64,000 nt of DNA, taken from NCBI RefSeq assembly GCF_016056275.1, contig NZ_JAECZA010000289.1, forward strand, positions 1-64,000, read 5' to 3'. This document shows, piece after piece, positions 56,164 to 64,000 of the stretch. Below the pieces are notes generated by a model. The model saw only the letters and a program-made list of their open reading frames with translations, had not been told where the DNA came from and did not search any database. The stretch is from Dendronalium phyllosphericum CENA369 (GTDB taxonomy: Bacteria; Cyanobacteriota; Cyanobacteriia; Cyanobacteriales; Nostocaceae). The translations under genes and the position numbers were made by a program. Every line of letters begins with the position of its first letter. Positions within the stretch are counted from its first letter, which is position 1.

Positions 56164-57435
56164 ATGAACTCTACAACTGAAAAGCGCATTGCCTTGATTT
56201 CCGTCCACGGAGATCCGGCGATCGAAATAGGTAAGGAAGAAGCTGGAGGACAAAATGTTTATGTGCGTCATGTGGGTGAAGCACTAGCACGGCTAGGATG
56301 GCAAGTTGATATGTTTACCCGCAAAGTGAGTGCAGAGCAAGATGCAATTGTTCAACATAGCCAAAATTGTCGAACTATTCGTTTTAAAGCTGGCCCTCTT
56401 GAATTTGTACCGCGAGACAATCTTTTTAGCTATTTGCCAGAATTTGTTGAAAATTTTCTCAAATTTCAAAAACAAGAAGACATCATATATAGTCTGGTTC
56501 ACACAAACTACTGGCACTCTAGCTGGGTAGGTATGGAGTTGAAGAAAATCCAAGGGAGCAAACAAGTTCACACATACCACTCTCTAGGAGCAGTCAAGTA
56601 CAACACGATAGAAAATATTCCTTTAATTGCCAGTCAGCGATTGGCAGTGGAAAAAGAAGTTTTGGAAACAGCAGAACGGATTGTGGCTACAAGTCCGCAA
56701 GAAAAGGAACATATGCGATCGCTCGTTTCCACCCAAGGCAGTATAGACATAATTCCTTGCGGTACGGATATTCAGCGATTTGGTTCAATTGACCGACAAA
56801 CAGCCAGATTAGAGTTAGGAATTGACCGAGAAGCCAAACTTGTATTATATGTAGGGCGTTTTGACCCACGCAAAGGTATAGAAACCTTGGTGCGTGCAGT
56901 CAATGAGTCTAAGTTACGCGACTCTCATAACCTGCGGTTAATTATTGGTGGTGGTAGCACTCCAGGTAATAGCGATGGTATCGAGCGCGATCGCATTGAG
57001 AGCATTATTACCGAATTGGGAATGAGCGACTTTACCACACTTCCGGGTCGTCTCAGCCAGGAAGTATTGCCAACTTATTACGCTGCTGCTGATGTTTGCG
57101 TTGTTCCCAGTCATTACGAACCCTTTGGACTCGTGGCGATTGAAGCAATGGCAAGTGGTACACCAGTAGTAGCCAGTGATGTCGGAGGACTTCAGTTTAC
57201 CGTAGTTCCCGAAGAAACTGGTTTATTAGCACCACCACAAGACGTAGCTGCTTTTGCATCTGCCATAGACCGAATTCTTCTCAATTGTGAGTGGCGAGAC
57301 GAATTAGGTAAAGCAGGTAGAAAACGCGTCGTGAGCACGTTTAGTTGGGATGGTGTGGCAAATCAATTAAGCGAACTGTACGCTCAACTTTTGCCGCAAT
57401 CTGTTAAAGAACCTGAATTATTGCTGACTAAGTAA
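56164..57435 (+). CDS. GT4-family glycosyltransferase (sucrose-phosphate-synthase-like group)
   Basis: The 423-residue protein (ATG 56164, MNSTTEKRIALIS) has the two-domain GT-B fold. The N-terminal part reads ISVHGDPAIEIGKEEAGGQN followed by VYVRHVGEAL, as in sucrose-phosphate-synthase and MshA-like enzymes; the sugar-nucleotide part reads VLYVGRFDPRKGIETLV and the EX7E motif EPFGLVAIEAMASGTPVV. The exact donor and acceptor are not determined by these motifs. No sucrose-phosphatase gene is next to it. A start at 56098 would add 22 residues. Confidence 0.88.
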   Translation: MNSTTEKRIALISVHGDPAIEIGKEEAGGQNVYVRHVGEALARLGWQVDMFTRKVSAEQDAIVQHSQNCRTIRFKAGPLEFVPRDNLFSYLPEFVENFLKFQKQEDIIYSLVHTNYWHSSWVGMELKKIQGSKQVHTYHSLGAVKYNTIENIPLIASQRLAVEKEVLETAERIVATSPQEKEHMRSLVSTQGSIDIIPCGTDIQRFGSIDRQTARLELGIDREAKLVLYVGRFDPRKGIETLVRAVNESKLRDSHNLRLIIGGGSTPGNSDGIERDRIESIITELGMSDFTTLPGRLSQEVLPTYYAAADVCVVPSHYEPFGLVAIEAMASGTPVVASDVGGLQFTVVPEETGLLAPPQDVAAFASAIDRILLNCEWRDELGKAGRKRVVSTFSWDGVANQLSELYAQLLPQSVKEPELLLTK

Positions 57436-57546
57436 CGTCCTTACCCCGTGTAGTCAGGAGTAATAGCAATTAGAAAAGCAAAAATGAGGAAGGAATTTCG
57501 CAGCTATCTGTTGTTTTTCCTTCTTCTTTTTGCGATTAGCCACTCC

Positions 57547-58377
57547 TTACTCCACGGGATTGTCAGTATTGGGAATTTCTCGCAACCCTTCTTTAACAAG
57601 TTGTAGAACTTGCGATCGCGTGCGATCGTAGTTTCCAGCAGTACACCAAGGACGCAGGTACAAAACTGTAGTAGTAGGAGAGATAGAAGCGACATCACAG
57701 CTTGGTGGCGGTCGATCTAGAACCAAAGGATGGGCTTGTACTAATGTTAATAAACGAGTGATAGTTATTTCTACAGGGCGATCGCCTATATCAATTTCTA
57801 GATCGACTCGTCGCGTTCCCAAGGCGCTAGTATTTTTTAGCGTACCGCTAAACAACAGACCATTCGGCACTGTAATTTGTACATTGTCTCGCGTTATCAA
57901 TGTAGTGGAGAAAATGCCAACACCATCTACTACCCCCGCAACTCCTCCGCCTTCAATATAATCTCCTACCTCAAATGGTCGCATACTGATGATGATTACC
58001 CCAGCAGCAAAATGGGAAAGAGTATTCTGTAACGCTAAACCTACCGCTAAACCCGCTGCTGCTAACACTGCAACGATGCTAGTTGTCTGAATTCCCAGTT
58101 GATTAAGAGCAGCAACAGCACCACTTAATAAAGTCAAAATCTCTGCTGCTTGAATAATGAAATGTCGCAGGGTTGACTCAGTACGAGTAAGAGCTTTACG
58201 CAAAAAACGACCGACGAAATTCATCGCCAAGCGCGTCAAGAATAGAATACCAATAGCCCAAATAATTTTTGGTACAACTGCAAATCCTAGATCCAGCCAC
58301 TTTTTCCAGACTTCCAAGGCCATATCTAGCGAGTTTTGCCAGAGCGGTGAGACAAGCTCTACAGTGAAAATAGTCAT
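57547..58377 (-). CDS. Small-conductance mechanosensitive channel (MscS family)
   Basis: From ATG 58377 the protein has 276 residues. Two or three membrane helices are followed by the pore helix with AAAGLAVGLALQNTLSHFAAG and the beta-domain IIISMRPFEVGDYIEGGGVAG, then a C-terminal alpha/beta part (TRLLTLVQAHPLVLDRPPP). The layout is that of a short MscS. It releases solutes on osmotic downshock. Its 3' end faces the glycosyltransferase gene. Confidence 0.92.
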   Translation of the reverse strand: MTIFTVELVSPLWQNSLDMALEVWKKWLDLGFAVVPKIIWAIGILFLTRLAMNFVGRFLRKALTRTESTLRHFIIQAAEILTLLSGAVAALNQLGIQTTSIVAVLAAAGLAVGLALQNTLSHFAAGVIIISMRPFEVGDYIEGGGVAGVVDGVGIFSTTLITRDNVQITVPNGLLFSGTLKNTSALGTRRVDLEIDIGDRPVEITITRLLTLVQAHPLVLDRPPPSCDVASISPTTTVLYLRPWCTAGNYDRTRSQVLQLVKEGLREIPNTDNPVE

Positions 58378-58923
58378 CAACAATCGTTTTTATACACTCC
58401 ATTTGACCCAAATTTTAACTCTTTGGTTGTCAATTTTTTACTCTCAGTGTAAAACGATACTAATTGAGCCTGCATAAAATATTTACGTTGCCATCCAAGG
58501 CGATCGCTCCATACAACTTTTTTCCAATTTTGTTTTCTTGCATATTATGTCTATTTATGTCTGGGATATTTGAAGATTTATCCAACTAATAAATTTATAG
58601 TTTTTAAAATTTATTTAAAATATTTTTGTTGATTGTAAAAAGCTTTGATATTGTAAGTAAATTTTTGATTTAATACATAATATTCTCGAAAAATAAAATT
58701 CTATATCATACAATTTTTTAGTTAAAATCGATCAATTGTTATTTATTTTCAGCTAATAACACACAATTAAGATTTAACTCAAACGCTTTACTTTCATCAG
58801 TATTATCTTTTCATCAGCATATAGCTAGAGAAGAAAAAGTACTAAATTCTGGAGCGACTGAGTAAGAAATTCTATTCACTAGAAAAATATGTGACTAAAC
58901 AAGACTAATTTTTAGGAGAGACA
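58378..58923. other. AT-rich divergent intergenic region
   Basis: No gene or RNA is recognised. It must contain the promoters of the MscS and PEP-CTERM genes. Confidence 0.4.
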
Positions 58924-59730
58924 ATGGTAATTTTTAATAAACTTAAAAGTAGTAGTAAGTTATTTTTGACTTTAGGAGCGATCGCTTTAGGATTATTTAT
59001 CGCTCCTAACCCAGCAAAGGCTGTAACATTTACTCCTTTGATATCTCAAGATGCGGATAGAGATTTTGATGATACGGATTTTAGAACCTTAATCAATAAC
59101 GGGGATTTTACAGAGTTATTCGTTGCCGAAGGTAGAATTGGTAACAATGGTTTTGGTGGCAATGGAGAACGAGAATTAGGAATTAATAAATCAGATGGAT
59201 CGCCTGTAGCTTCAGGTGATTTAGTTTGGGGAAATGGTAAATTATGGAACTTTAGCCTGGAATACACGGGTAACAAGGTAACTTATAAAGTGTTCGATGC
59301 TAACCAAACTACACCATTAACATCTCAAGAATTTAGCGGTGCTGTTACAGACATCTTTCTCCGCACCTTTGCTAATAAAGGCAGTAATAATAATCCTCAA
59401 AATGCTGTATCTTTGACCGATTTAGTTTTCAATGGTACGAGCGTTGGAAGTCTCGCATCTACAGGTACAAACACTACTGCGGATGTAGATTATCTAGGTT
59501 TAAGCAATATCTCCACTCCCTTTACGCTAACTGGTAAAACAGCATTTAGCTGGTTAGGTGCAGCACCCGCTCGTTCTAATCTCGCTTTTCAAATTAAGGT
59601 AGGTACTTCTAAATCAGTACCAGAACCTAGTACCCTTGGTGCTATTTTTGTGGGAGCGATCGCAGGTGCAGCTGTTTTGAAAAGAAAAAAAGCAGCTAGT
59701 CAAAAACAGGGTGTAGGGGGTAGGGTGTAG
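58924..59730 (+). CDS. PEP-CTERM sorted exported protein
   Basis: The 268-residue protein follows TTTAGGAGAGACA. It has a signal peptide (LFLTLGAIALGLFIAPNPAKA) and ends with the sorting signal VPEPSTLGAIFVGAIAGAAVLKRKKA, with VPEP, one membrane helix and a basic cluster. The body is an Asn/Gly-rich beta domain (ELFVAEGRIGNNGFGG, GDLVWGNGKLWNFSLEY) resembling a choice-of-anchor domain. The last residues (QGVGGRV) and the stop codon are provided by an interspersed repeat element that begins at about 59702. Confidence 0.9.
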   Translation: MVIFNKLKSSSKLFLTLGAIALGLFIAPNPAKAVTFTPLISQDADRDFDDTDFRTLINNGDFTELFVAEGRIGNNGFGGNGERELGINKSDGSPVASGDLVWGNGKLWNFSLEYTGNKVTYKVFDANQTTPLTSQEFSGAVTDIFLRTFANKGSNNNPQNAVSLTDLVFNGTSVGSLASTGTNTTADVDYLGLSNISTPFTLTGKTAFSWLGAAPARSNLAFQIKVGTSKSVPEPSTLGAIFVGAIAGAAVLKRKKAASQKQGVGGRV

Positions 59731-59867
59731 GGAAAAACGGCGTTGGACAGAGCTTGAACTCCGAAGGGCGCAAGCGTCTTGACTCATACGAAGCTTGTAT
59801 CCCACTGGTTGTTGGGGCTGTTTCTTACCCACACCCACTCAGACCCCGCCCCAACGAGGCTTGGTCA
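59702..59867 (-). repeat. Interspersed element of about 167 bp, copy 2 (inverted)
   Basis: On the minus strand it reads TGACCAAGCCTCGTTGGGGC, then GAGTGGGTGTGGG, an ACAGCCCCAACAACC block, GTTCAAGC, and a final CCCTACACCCTACCCCCTAC. The same blocks in the same order and spacing form copy 1 at 37742. It overlaps the end of the PEP-CTERM gene. Confidence 0.75.
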
Positions 59868-59967
59868 GCATTCATCAATCTGACCGTTTTTTGATGTGAT
59901 GTCAGACGCAGCTAGACAAGATAGCATATACTGAGCATCTACATTTGAAGGCCAATGGCTAATTGTT

Positions 59968-61731
59968 GTGCAACCAGTTGACTTTACCACCCTCAAAGCT
60001 GCTTGTGACGAATTACGCGCTAACTGGCTACCGTCCCGTCTGGAACAGGTTTATCAGCGCGATCGCTACACTATTGCTGTGGCATTACGTACCCTGAAAC
60101 AACGGGGTTGGCTAGAGATTTCCTGGCATCCGCAAGCTGCACGCATTTGCATTGGCGAACCGCCACCGCGATCGCCAGATACCTTTACCTTCAGCCAACA
60201 ACTAGTACACCAGTTGAATGGTTTGGCGTTGGTGGCAATTGAAGCGATCGCACCATGGGAACGCGTTATTGATTTACAATTTGCCCGTCGTCCTGGAGAA
60301 AGCGCTCTACATCATATATATGTAGAAGTTATGGGCAAATACAGCAATGTCATCCTCACGGATGCTAGCAATCTCATTATCACGGCTGCCCATCAAGTTA
60401 GTCAGCAACAGTCTAGCGTTCGTCCCATCCAAACCGGACAATCTTACGAAACACCACCTAAACTTACTGGCCCTGTCCCTAGTTTGAGCGAATCTCAAGC
60501 ACGCTGGCAAGAACGGGTGAGCTTAGTACCAGGAGCAATTAAGCGTCAATTACTAAAAAGTTATAGCGGTTTGAGTGCAGCATTAGTAGAGTCTATGCTG
60601 CTAGCAGCCAATTTAGCACCGGAAACTAGTACCGATAACCTCAACGCTGAAGACTGGCAAAGATTGTTTGCACGATGGCAGGAATGGCTGCAAGCTTTAG
60701 ACTTAAGTAAATTTCAACCCGCTTGGACTGAAAACGGATACACTGTCATGGGTTGGGGTGCTGTTGCGCCAGCAAAAGACATCCAAGCATTACTCAACAA
60801 GTATTACAATGACCAGCTAAATAACCAGCTATTCTTGCAATTACGCCATCAGCTGAGTCAGAAATTAAATAATATTTTGGTAAAATTGCGGAATAAAGCT
60901 CAAACCTTTACAGATAGATTGCAGCAATCAGATCGAGCAGATGATTATCGACAAAAAGCTGATTTATTGATGGCTCATTTACAAAATTGGGAACCGGGGA
61001 TGAAAGAGATTACCCTTCCTGATTTTGAAACAAGCAAGCCAGTCGCGATCGCTCTGCAACCAGATAAAAATGCCGTACAAAATGCCCAAAGCCTCTACAA
61101 ACAAAATCAAAAGCTAAAACGCGCTCGTGCTGCTGTCGAACCTTTACTTTTGGAAGTGCAGACAGAAATCGAGTATTTAGAGCAAGTAGAAGCTGCGATC
61201 GCTCAAATAGACAACTACCAAACAGTAGAAGATTTGCAAGCTTTAGAAGAAATCCGCGATGAGTTAATCGGACAAAAATATCTCGAAGACCCAGAATATC
61301 GCAGTCGCAGCACAAACGAAACTGCTAGCACCAACTTTCATAATTACCGCACCCCTAATGGCTTTCAAGTCTTAATCGGTCGTAACAATCGCCAGAATGA
61401 CCAATTAACGTTTCGTGTTGCTGGGGATTACGATCTGTGGTTCCACGCTCAAGAAATTCCTGGCAGCCATGTGCTATTGCGTTTAGAACCTGGCGCTGTT
61501 CCAGACACCACTGATTTACAATTTGTTGCTAATCTTAGCGCTTACTATAGTCGCGCTCGCCAAAGCGATCGAGTACCAGTAGTTTATACTCAACCAAAGT
61601 ATGTCTACAAACCCAAAGGCGCTAAACCAGGAATTGCTATTTACAAGCAGGAGCGAATCCTTTGGGGACAACCACAGTCAATAGTAGAGACGCGCCATAG
61701 CGCATCTGTACAGGAGAAATCGCCGTTATGA
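59968..61731 (+). CDS. rqcH: RqcH/NFACT-family ribosome quality control protein
   Basis: RqcH binds stalled large ribosomal subunits and adds Ala tails to the nascent chain. The 587 residues start at GTG 59968 and show the NFACT-N domain ([35 protein letters not shown]), a long coiled-coil middle (residues 280-420) and the NFACT-R domain ([54 protein letters not shown]). Its last 15 residues are encoded by sequence like the palindromic GAGACGCG...GTACAG repeat, so the native C-terminus may have been altered. It overlaps the next gene by 4 bases. Confidence 0.93.
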   Translation: MQPVDFTTLKAACDELRANWLPSRLEQVYQRDRYTIAVALRTLKQRGWLEISWHPQAARICIGEPPPRSPDTFTFSQQLVHQLNGLALVAIEAIAPWERVIDLQFARRPGESALHHIYVEVMGKYSNVILTDASNLIITAAHQVSQQQSSVRPIQTGQSYETPPKLTGPVPSLSESQARWQERVSLVPGAIKRQLLKSYSGLSAALVESMLLAANLAPETSTDNLNAEDWQRLFARWQEWLQALDLSKFQPAWTENGYTVMGWGAVAPAKDIQALLNKYYNDQLNNQLFLQLRHQLSQKLNNILVKLRNKAQTFTDRLQQSDRADDYRQKADLLMAHLQNWEPGMKEITLPDFETSKPVAIALQPDKNAVQNAQSLYKQNQKLKRARAAVEPLLLEVQTEIEYLEQVEAAIAQIDNYQTVEDLQALEEIRDELIGQKYLEDPEYRSRSTNETASTNFHNYRTPNGFQVLIGRNNRQNDQLTFRVAGDYDLWFHAQEIPGSHVLLRLEPGAVPDTTDLQFVANLSAYYSRARQSDRVPVVYTQPKYVYKPKGAKPGIAIYKQERILWGQPQSIVETRHSASVQEKSPL

Positions 61732-62606
61732 ATCAAATCAATCGAGTTGCCATTGTCGGTGGAACTCACGGAAATGAATTTACAGGAGCATACCTAATTA
61801 AAAAGTTTGAACAGATTCCTGCATTGATTCAACGGCCTAGCTTTGAAACTCTCACTTTATTAGGTAATCCCCAAGCTTTCACCGCAGGTAAGCGTTATAT
61901 TGACAAAGATTTAAATCGTTGTTTCTTCATTGACAATTTGCTAGATTCCAGACTTTCTAGCTATGAAGATATACGAGCAAAAGCCATAGAACAAATACTA
62001 GGACAGAAAAGCAATTCTCAAGTAGATTTGATTATTGATTTACATAGTACAACTGCAAACATGGGGCTGAGTCTCATGTTAGGTAGTCATCATCCATTTC
62101 TATTGAAATTAGCAGCTTATCTGAGTTCAAGAAATTCTCAGGTGAGAGTTTGTTACACGCAACCCGAAAAAGGAAGTAATTTTCTCCGTTCTCTTAGCGA
62201 GTTAGGTTTTGTGATTGAAGTTGGTCCTGTAGCTCAAGGTGTTTTGAATGCAGAATGGTTTCAAAAAACAGAAGAACTAATTCATAACATTTTGAATTAT
62301 CTGGAAAAATACAATCAAAATTTAATTCCTCAGACTAATGAAACCTTGACATACTATCAATATGTGGGAGCGATAGATTACCCTAGAAACGAGTATGGAG
62401 AGATTCAGGCGATGATTCATCCTCAGCTTCAGTTCCGGGATTATCAACCGCTTAACCCTGGCGATCCTATATTTTTAACTTTAGATGGTAAAGCGATCGC
62501 TTATGAAGGCACATCCACAGTTTATCCAGTGTTCATTAACGAAGCCGCCTATTATGAAAAAGGTATCGCTATGTGTTTAACTGAGAAACAAGTGTATAGT
62601 CTGTAA
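61728..62606 (+). CDS. Aspartoacylase (AspA/AstE family)
   Basis: The 292-residue protein has the zinc carboxypeptidase-like motifs of aspartoacylases: [16 protein letters not shown] with His and Glu ligands, [12 protein letters not shown] with the substrate Arg/Asn, and [10 protein letters not shown] with the third ligand. [20 protein letters not shown] carries the catalytic Glu. The family cleaves N-acetylaspartate; the cyanobacterial substrate is uncertain. The start codon overlaps the stop of rqcH (ATGA). Confidence 0.93.
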   Translation: MNQINRVAIVGGTHGNEFTGAYLIKKFEQIPALIQRPSFETLTLLGNPQAFTAGKRYIDKDLNRCFFIDNLLDSRLSSYEDIRAKAIEQILGQKSNSQVDLIIDLHSTTANMGLSLMLGSHHPFLLKLAAYLSSRNSQVRVCYTQPEKGSNFLRSLSELGFVIEVGPVAQGVLNAEWFQKTEELIHNILNYLEKYNQNLIPQTNETLTYYQYVGAIDYPRNEYGEIQAMIHPQLQFRDYQPLNPGDPIFLTLDGKAIAYEGTSTVYPVFINEAAYYEKGIAMCLTEKQVYSL

Positions 62607-62717
62607 TTGCAGCTATTGATTTGGTCAACTATTTTTCTTAAAAAACCAATTGTATAGCTGTAGCCACAACCTTTAGGACAGTTGTGATTGCTCAAAGCCT
62701 TAAAGCAAGTGGTTTTT

Positions 62718-62748
62718 ACTCAGCACTCAGCACTCAGCACTTTGCTAT
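62718..62748. repeat. Heptamer STRR, ACTCAGC x3
   Basis: Three perfect units plus ACTTTGCT, with the same flanks as the array at 4342. It lies in the 157-base spacer between two convergent genes. Confidence 0.8.
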
Positions 62749-62763
62749 ATAACTGCTTCAGTG

Positions 62764-64000
62764 CTACTCATGAGTTGCTGCTTCTAGCCAAATTTCCACA
62801 TCATCTGTGAGTAACTTTTCTGCGGCTTCTAGCATCGAGCCTGCTATGTCTTTGAGGTCTTCACGATTATTCAAGTAGGTTTTCAATGCTTCCATTGGGT
62901 CAATGCTACTACTCGCACTCAATTCCGGAATCCGGGGTCGAGCTAGCTGACTTACCAATTCTGGTTGAATTGTATAGGTATGAGCTGGATTTAAAGCAGC
63001 ATGTAAAGCAGCGTTATCAATAATATCCAACTGTTCGGAGCGGAGTTTGTAAATTAATCGCACTACAGCATCTTGAATATCATGTTTGGCGATCGCTTTG
63101 ATGATTGCAGCTTGAGGATCGTCTGCTTTTGAGACATCCACCTCAATTGTGCGGAAAGTCCGAGCAGGTAAGGGACAAAATTTCCACTCAGCTTTACCCC
63201 GTTCTAGTTCGATTGTTACGTAGCCTTTGTCTTCTTTTTCTTCGCTAAAATCTACCCGCTCAATGCTTCCTGGGTAAATTACTGGTGGATTATTGGATTT
63301 ATTTAAATTTTGATGGCGGTGGACGTGTCCTAACGCTACATAATCAAAACACGGTCGCGTCAGCAAAGATAGAGGTAGCGTAAACCCTTTGCCTACTGCT
63401 AAAAAGCGCTCTGCTCCCAAGGTAGCATTGTCAGCCATCAAGTGAGCCAAAAGTACAGTTGGTACATCGGGGTCAAGACGGCGAACTTCACCTTCTAAAA
63501 CAACTTGCAAGCGTTCGGTTAACAACTGATTGACTTCTGCCAAAGACAAATTTTCGGTTTCTTGGCGAGTCATCAGCGTCGAACGCGTTAGCCAAGGAAG
63601 GGTGATAATTTGTACTCTGCCGTTGCGAGTCGAGATGTGGTGAGTAGTTAATTTATCACCGACTACAAAACCCGGTACTCCCAAGGTGCGGTAAATATTT
63701 AAACTCGCTCCTCCTAGTCCTTGGGAATGTTGGTCGTGGTTGCCTACCAACAGCACTGTCGGAATATCGGCATCCACGAGACGGCGAAACTGGCTAGCAA
63801 AAGCTTCTTGCACGTAAGGCGGTGGCGTAGCATCGGGAAAAGCATCGCCACCAAATATCACCAAATCTACGTTATCTGCTAGCGATCGGTCAATACACAA
63901 AGATAATGTATTGACAAAATCCTCCAGCCGTGTATTCAATCCCGTTGCTGGATTAATTCGTCCGTGGGAAAAGCTGCTTCCCATATGAATGTCGGAGAGA
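62764..64000 (-). CDS. sbcD: DNA repair exonuclease SbcD (Mre11-like), 5' end outside window
   Basis: The gene extends past the right edge: the minus-strand frame is open to 64000 and begins LSDIHMGSSFSHGR, just after the true start. SbcD is the nuclease of the SbcCD complex, which opens hairpins and protein-blocked DNA ends. Metallophosphoesterase motifs are LSDIHMG, VIFGGDAFPD, LLVGNHDQHSQGLGG, VLLAHLMAD and VALGHVHRHQ. The C-terminal capping part (SQLARPRIPELS) follows. At least 411 residues are seen. The partner sbcC is not in view. Confidence 0.92.
   Translation of the reverse strand, partial: LSDIHMGSSFSHGRINPATGLNTRLEDFVNTLSLCIDRSLADNVDLVIFGGDAFPDATPPPYVQEAFASQFRRLVDADIPTVLLVGNHDQHSQGLGGASLNIYRTLGVPGFVVGDKLTTHHISTRNGRVQIITLPWLTRSTLMTRQETENLSLAEVNQLLTERLQVVLEGEVRRLDPDVPTVLLAHLMADNATLGAERFLAVGKGFTLPLSLLTRPCFDYVALGHVHRHQNLNKSNNPPVIYPGSIERVDFSEEKEDKGYVTIELERGKAEWKFCPLPARTFRTIEVDVSKADDPQAAIIKAIAKHDIQDAVVRLIYKLRSEQLDIIDNAALHAALNPAHTYTIQPELVSQLARPRIPELSASSSIDPMEALKTYLNNREDLKDIAGSMLEAAEKLLTDDVEIWLEAATHE

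Overview
This window is chromosomal DNA of a filamentous, heterocyst-forming cyanobacterium (Nostocales-like). The evidence is photosystem I genes (psaF, psaJ, psaL), the heterocyst regulators hetZ and patU, a tandem pair of septal-junction type amidases (amiC), many HIP1 octamers (GCGATCGC), seven-base short tandem repeats (STRR) in intergenic regions, and a PEP-CTERM protein. The genus cannot be fixed from the sequence alone.

Layout. 0-3.5 kb: the end of an ISAs1-type insertion sequence, with a frame break in its transposase, sits inside a STAND (NB-ARC plus TPR) gene; only the part of that gene from just before the P-loop survives here. 3.5-7.6 kb: a 21-bp tandem repeat, the cell-shape operon mreBCD, and a divergent ssb. 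7.8-10.8 kb: a SIMPL-domain protein, an EVE-domain protein and a NapA/Kef-type antiporter. 11-22.3 kb: a cell-wall and differentiation block, amiC-amiC-murI-(small membrane protein)-sds-(hypothetical)-hetZ-patU. By recollection this order resembles Anabaena PCC 7120, but patU here is one uninterrupted gene. 22.8-28.9 kb: a TgpA-like protein with a broken catalytic triad, an S24 (UmuD/LexA-like) regulator, a PIN toxin-antitoxin pair, an ABC-ATPase gene remnant, and remA-gmk.

29-38.6 kb: psaF-psaJ-psaL, tsaD, a hydrolase, an ACT-domain protein, a GNAT acetyltransferase, tRNA-Pro(UGG), a Tic22-like protein, prmC, and a TsaC/Sua5-family gene carrying an in-frame repeat. 38.7-45.8 kb: a degenerate histidine kinase, a second GNAT, an amino-acid permease, secD-secF and pdhB. 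46.2-48 kb: a small toxin-antitoxin cluster (XRE regulator, hicB with a hicA killed by two stop codons, RHH-PIN pair). 48.2-64 kb: hemB, prfC, a TPR/M48-like pseudoprotease, an RRM protein, a GT4 glycosyltransferase, an MscS channel, a PEP-CTERM protein, rqcH-aspartoacylase, and the start-truncated sbcD.

Most genes are housekeeping. The points of most interest are: an IS-broken STAND gene; a 9-codon leader ORF conserved before both amiC copies and overlapping their GTG starts; a structured, gene-free 320-base segment at 17.9-18.3 kb that may be a HEARO/IscB-type RNA without its protein; a roughly 167-bp interspersed element present twice in opposite orientation, one copy supplying a stop codon; and three predicted proteins with enzyme folds whose active-site motifs are degraded. 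I see no CRISPR array, rRNA operon or prophage.
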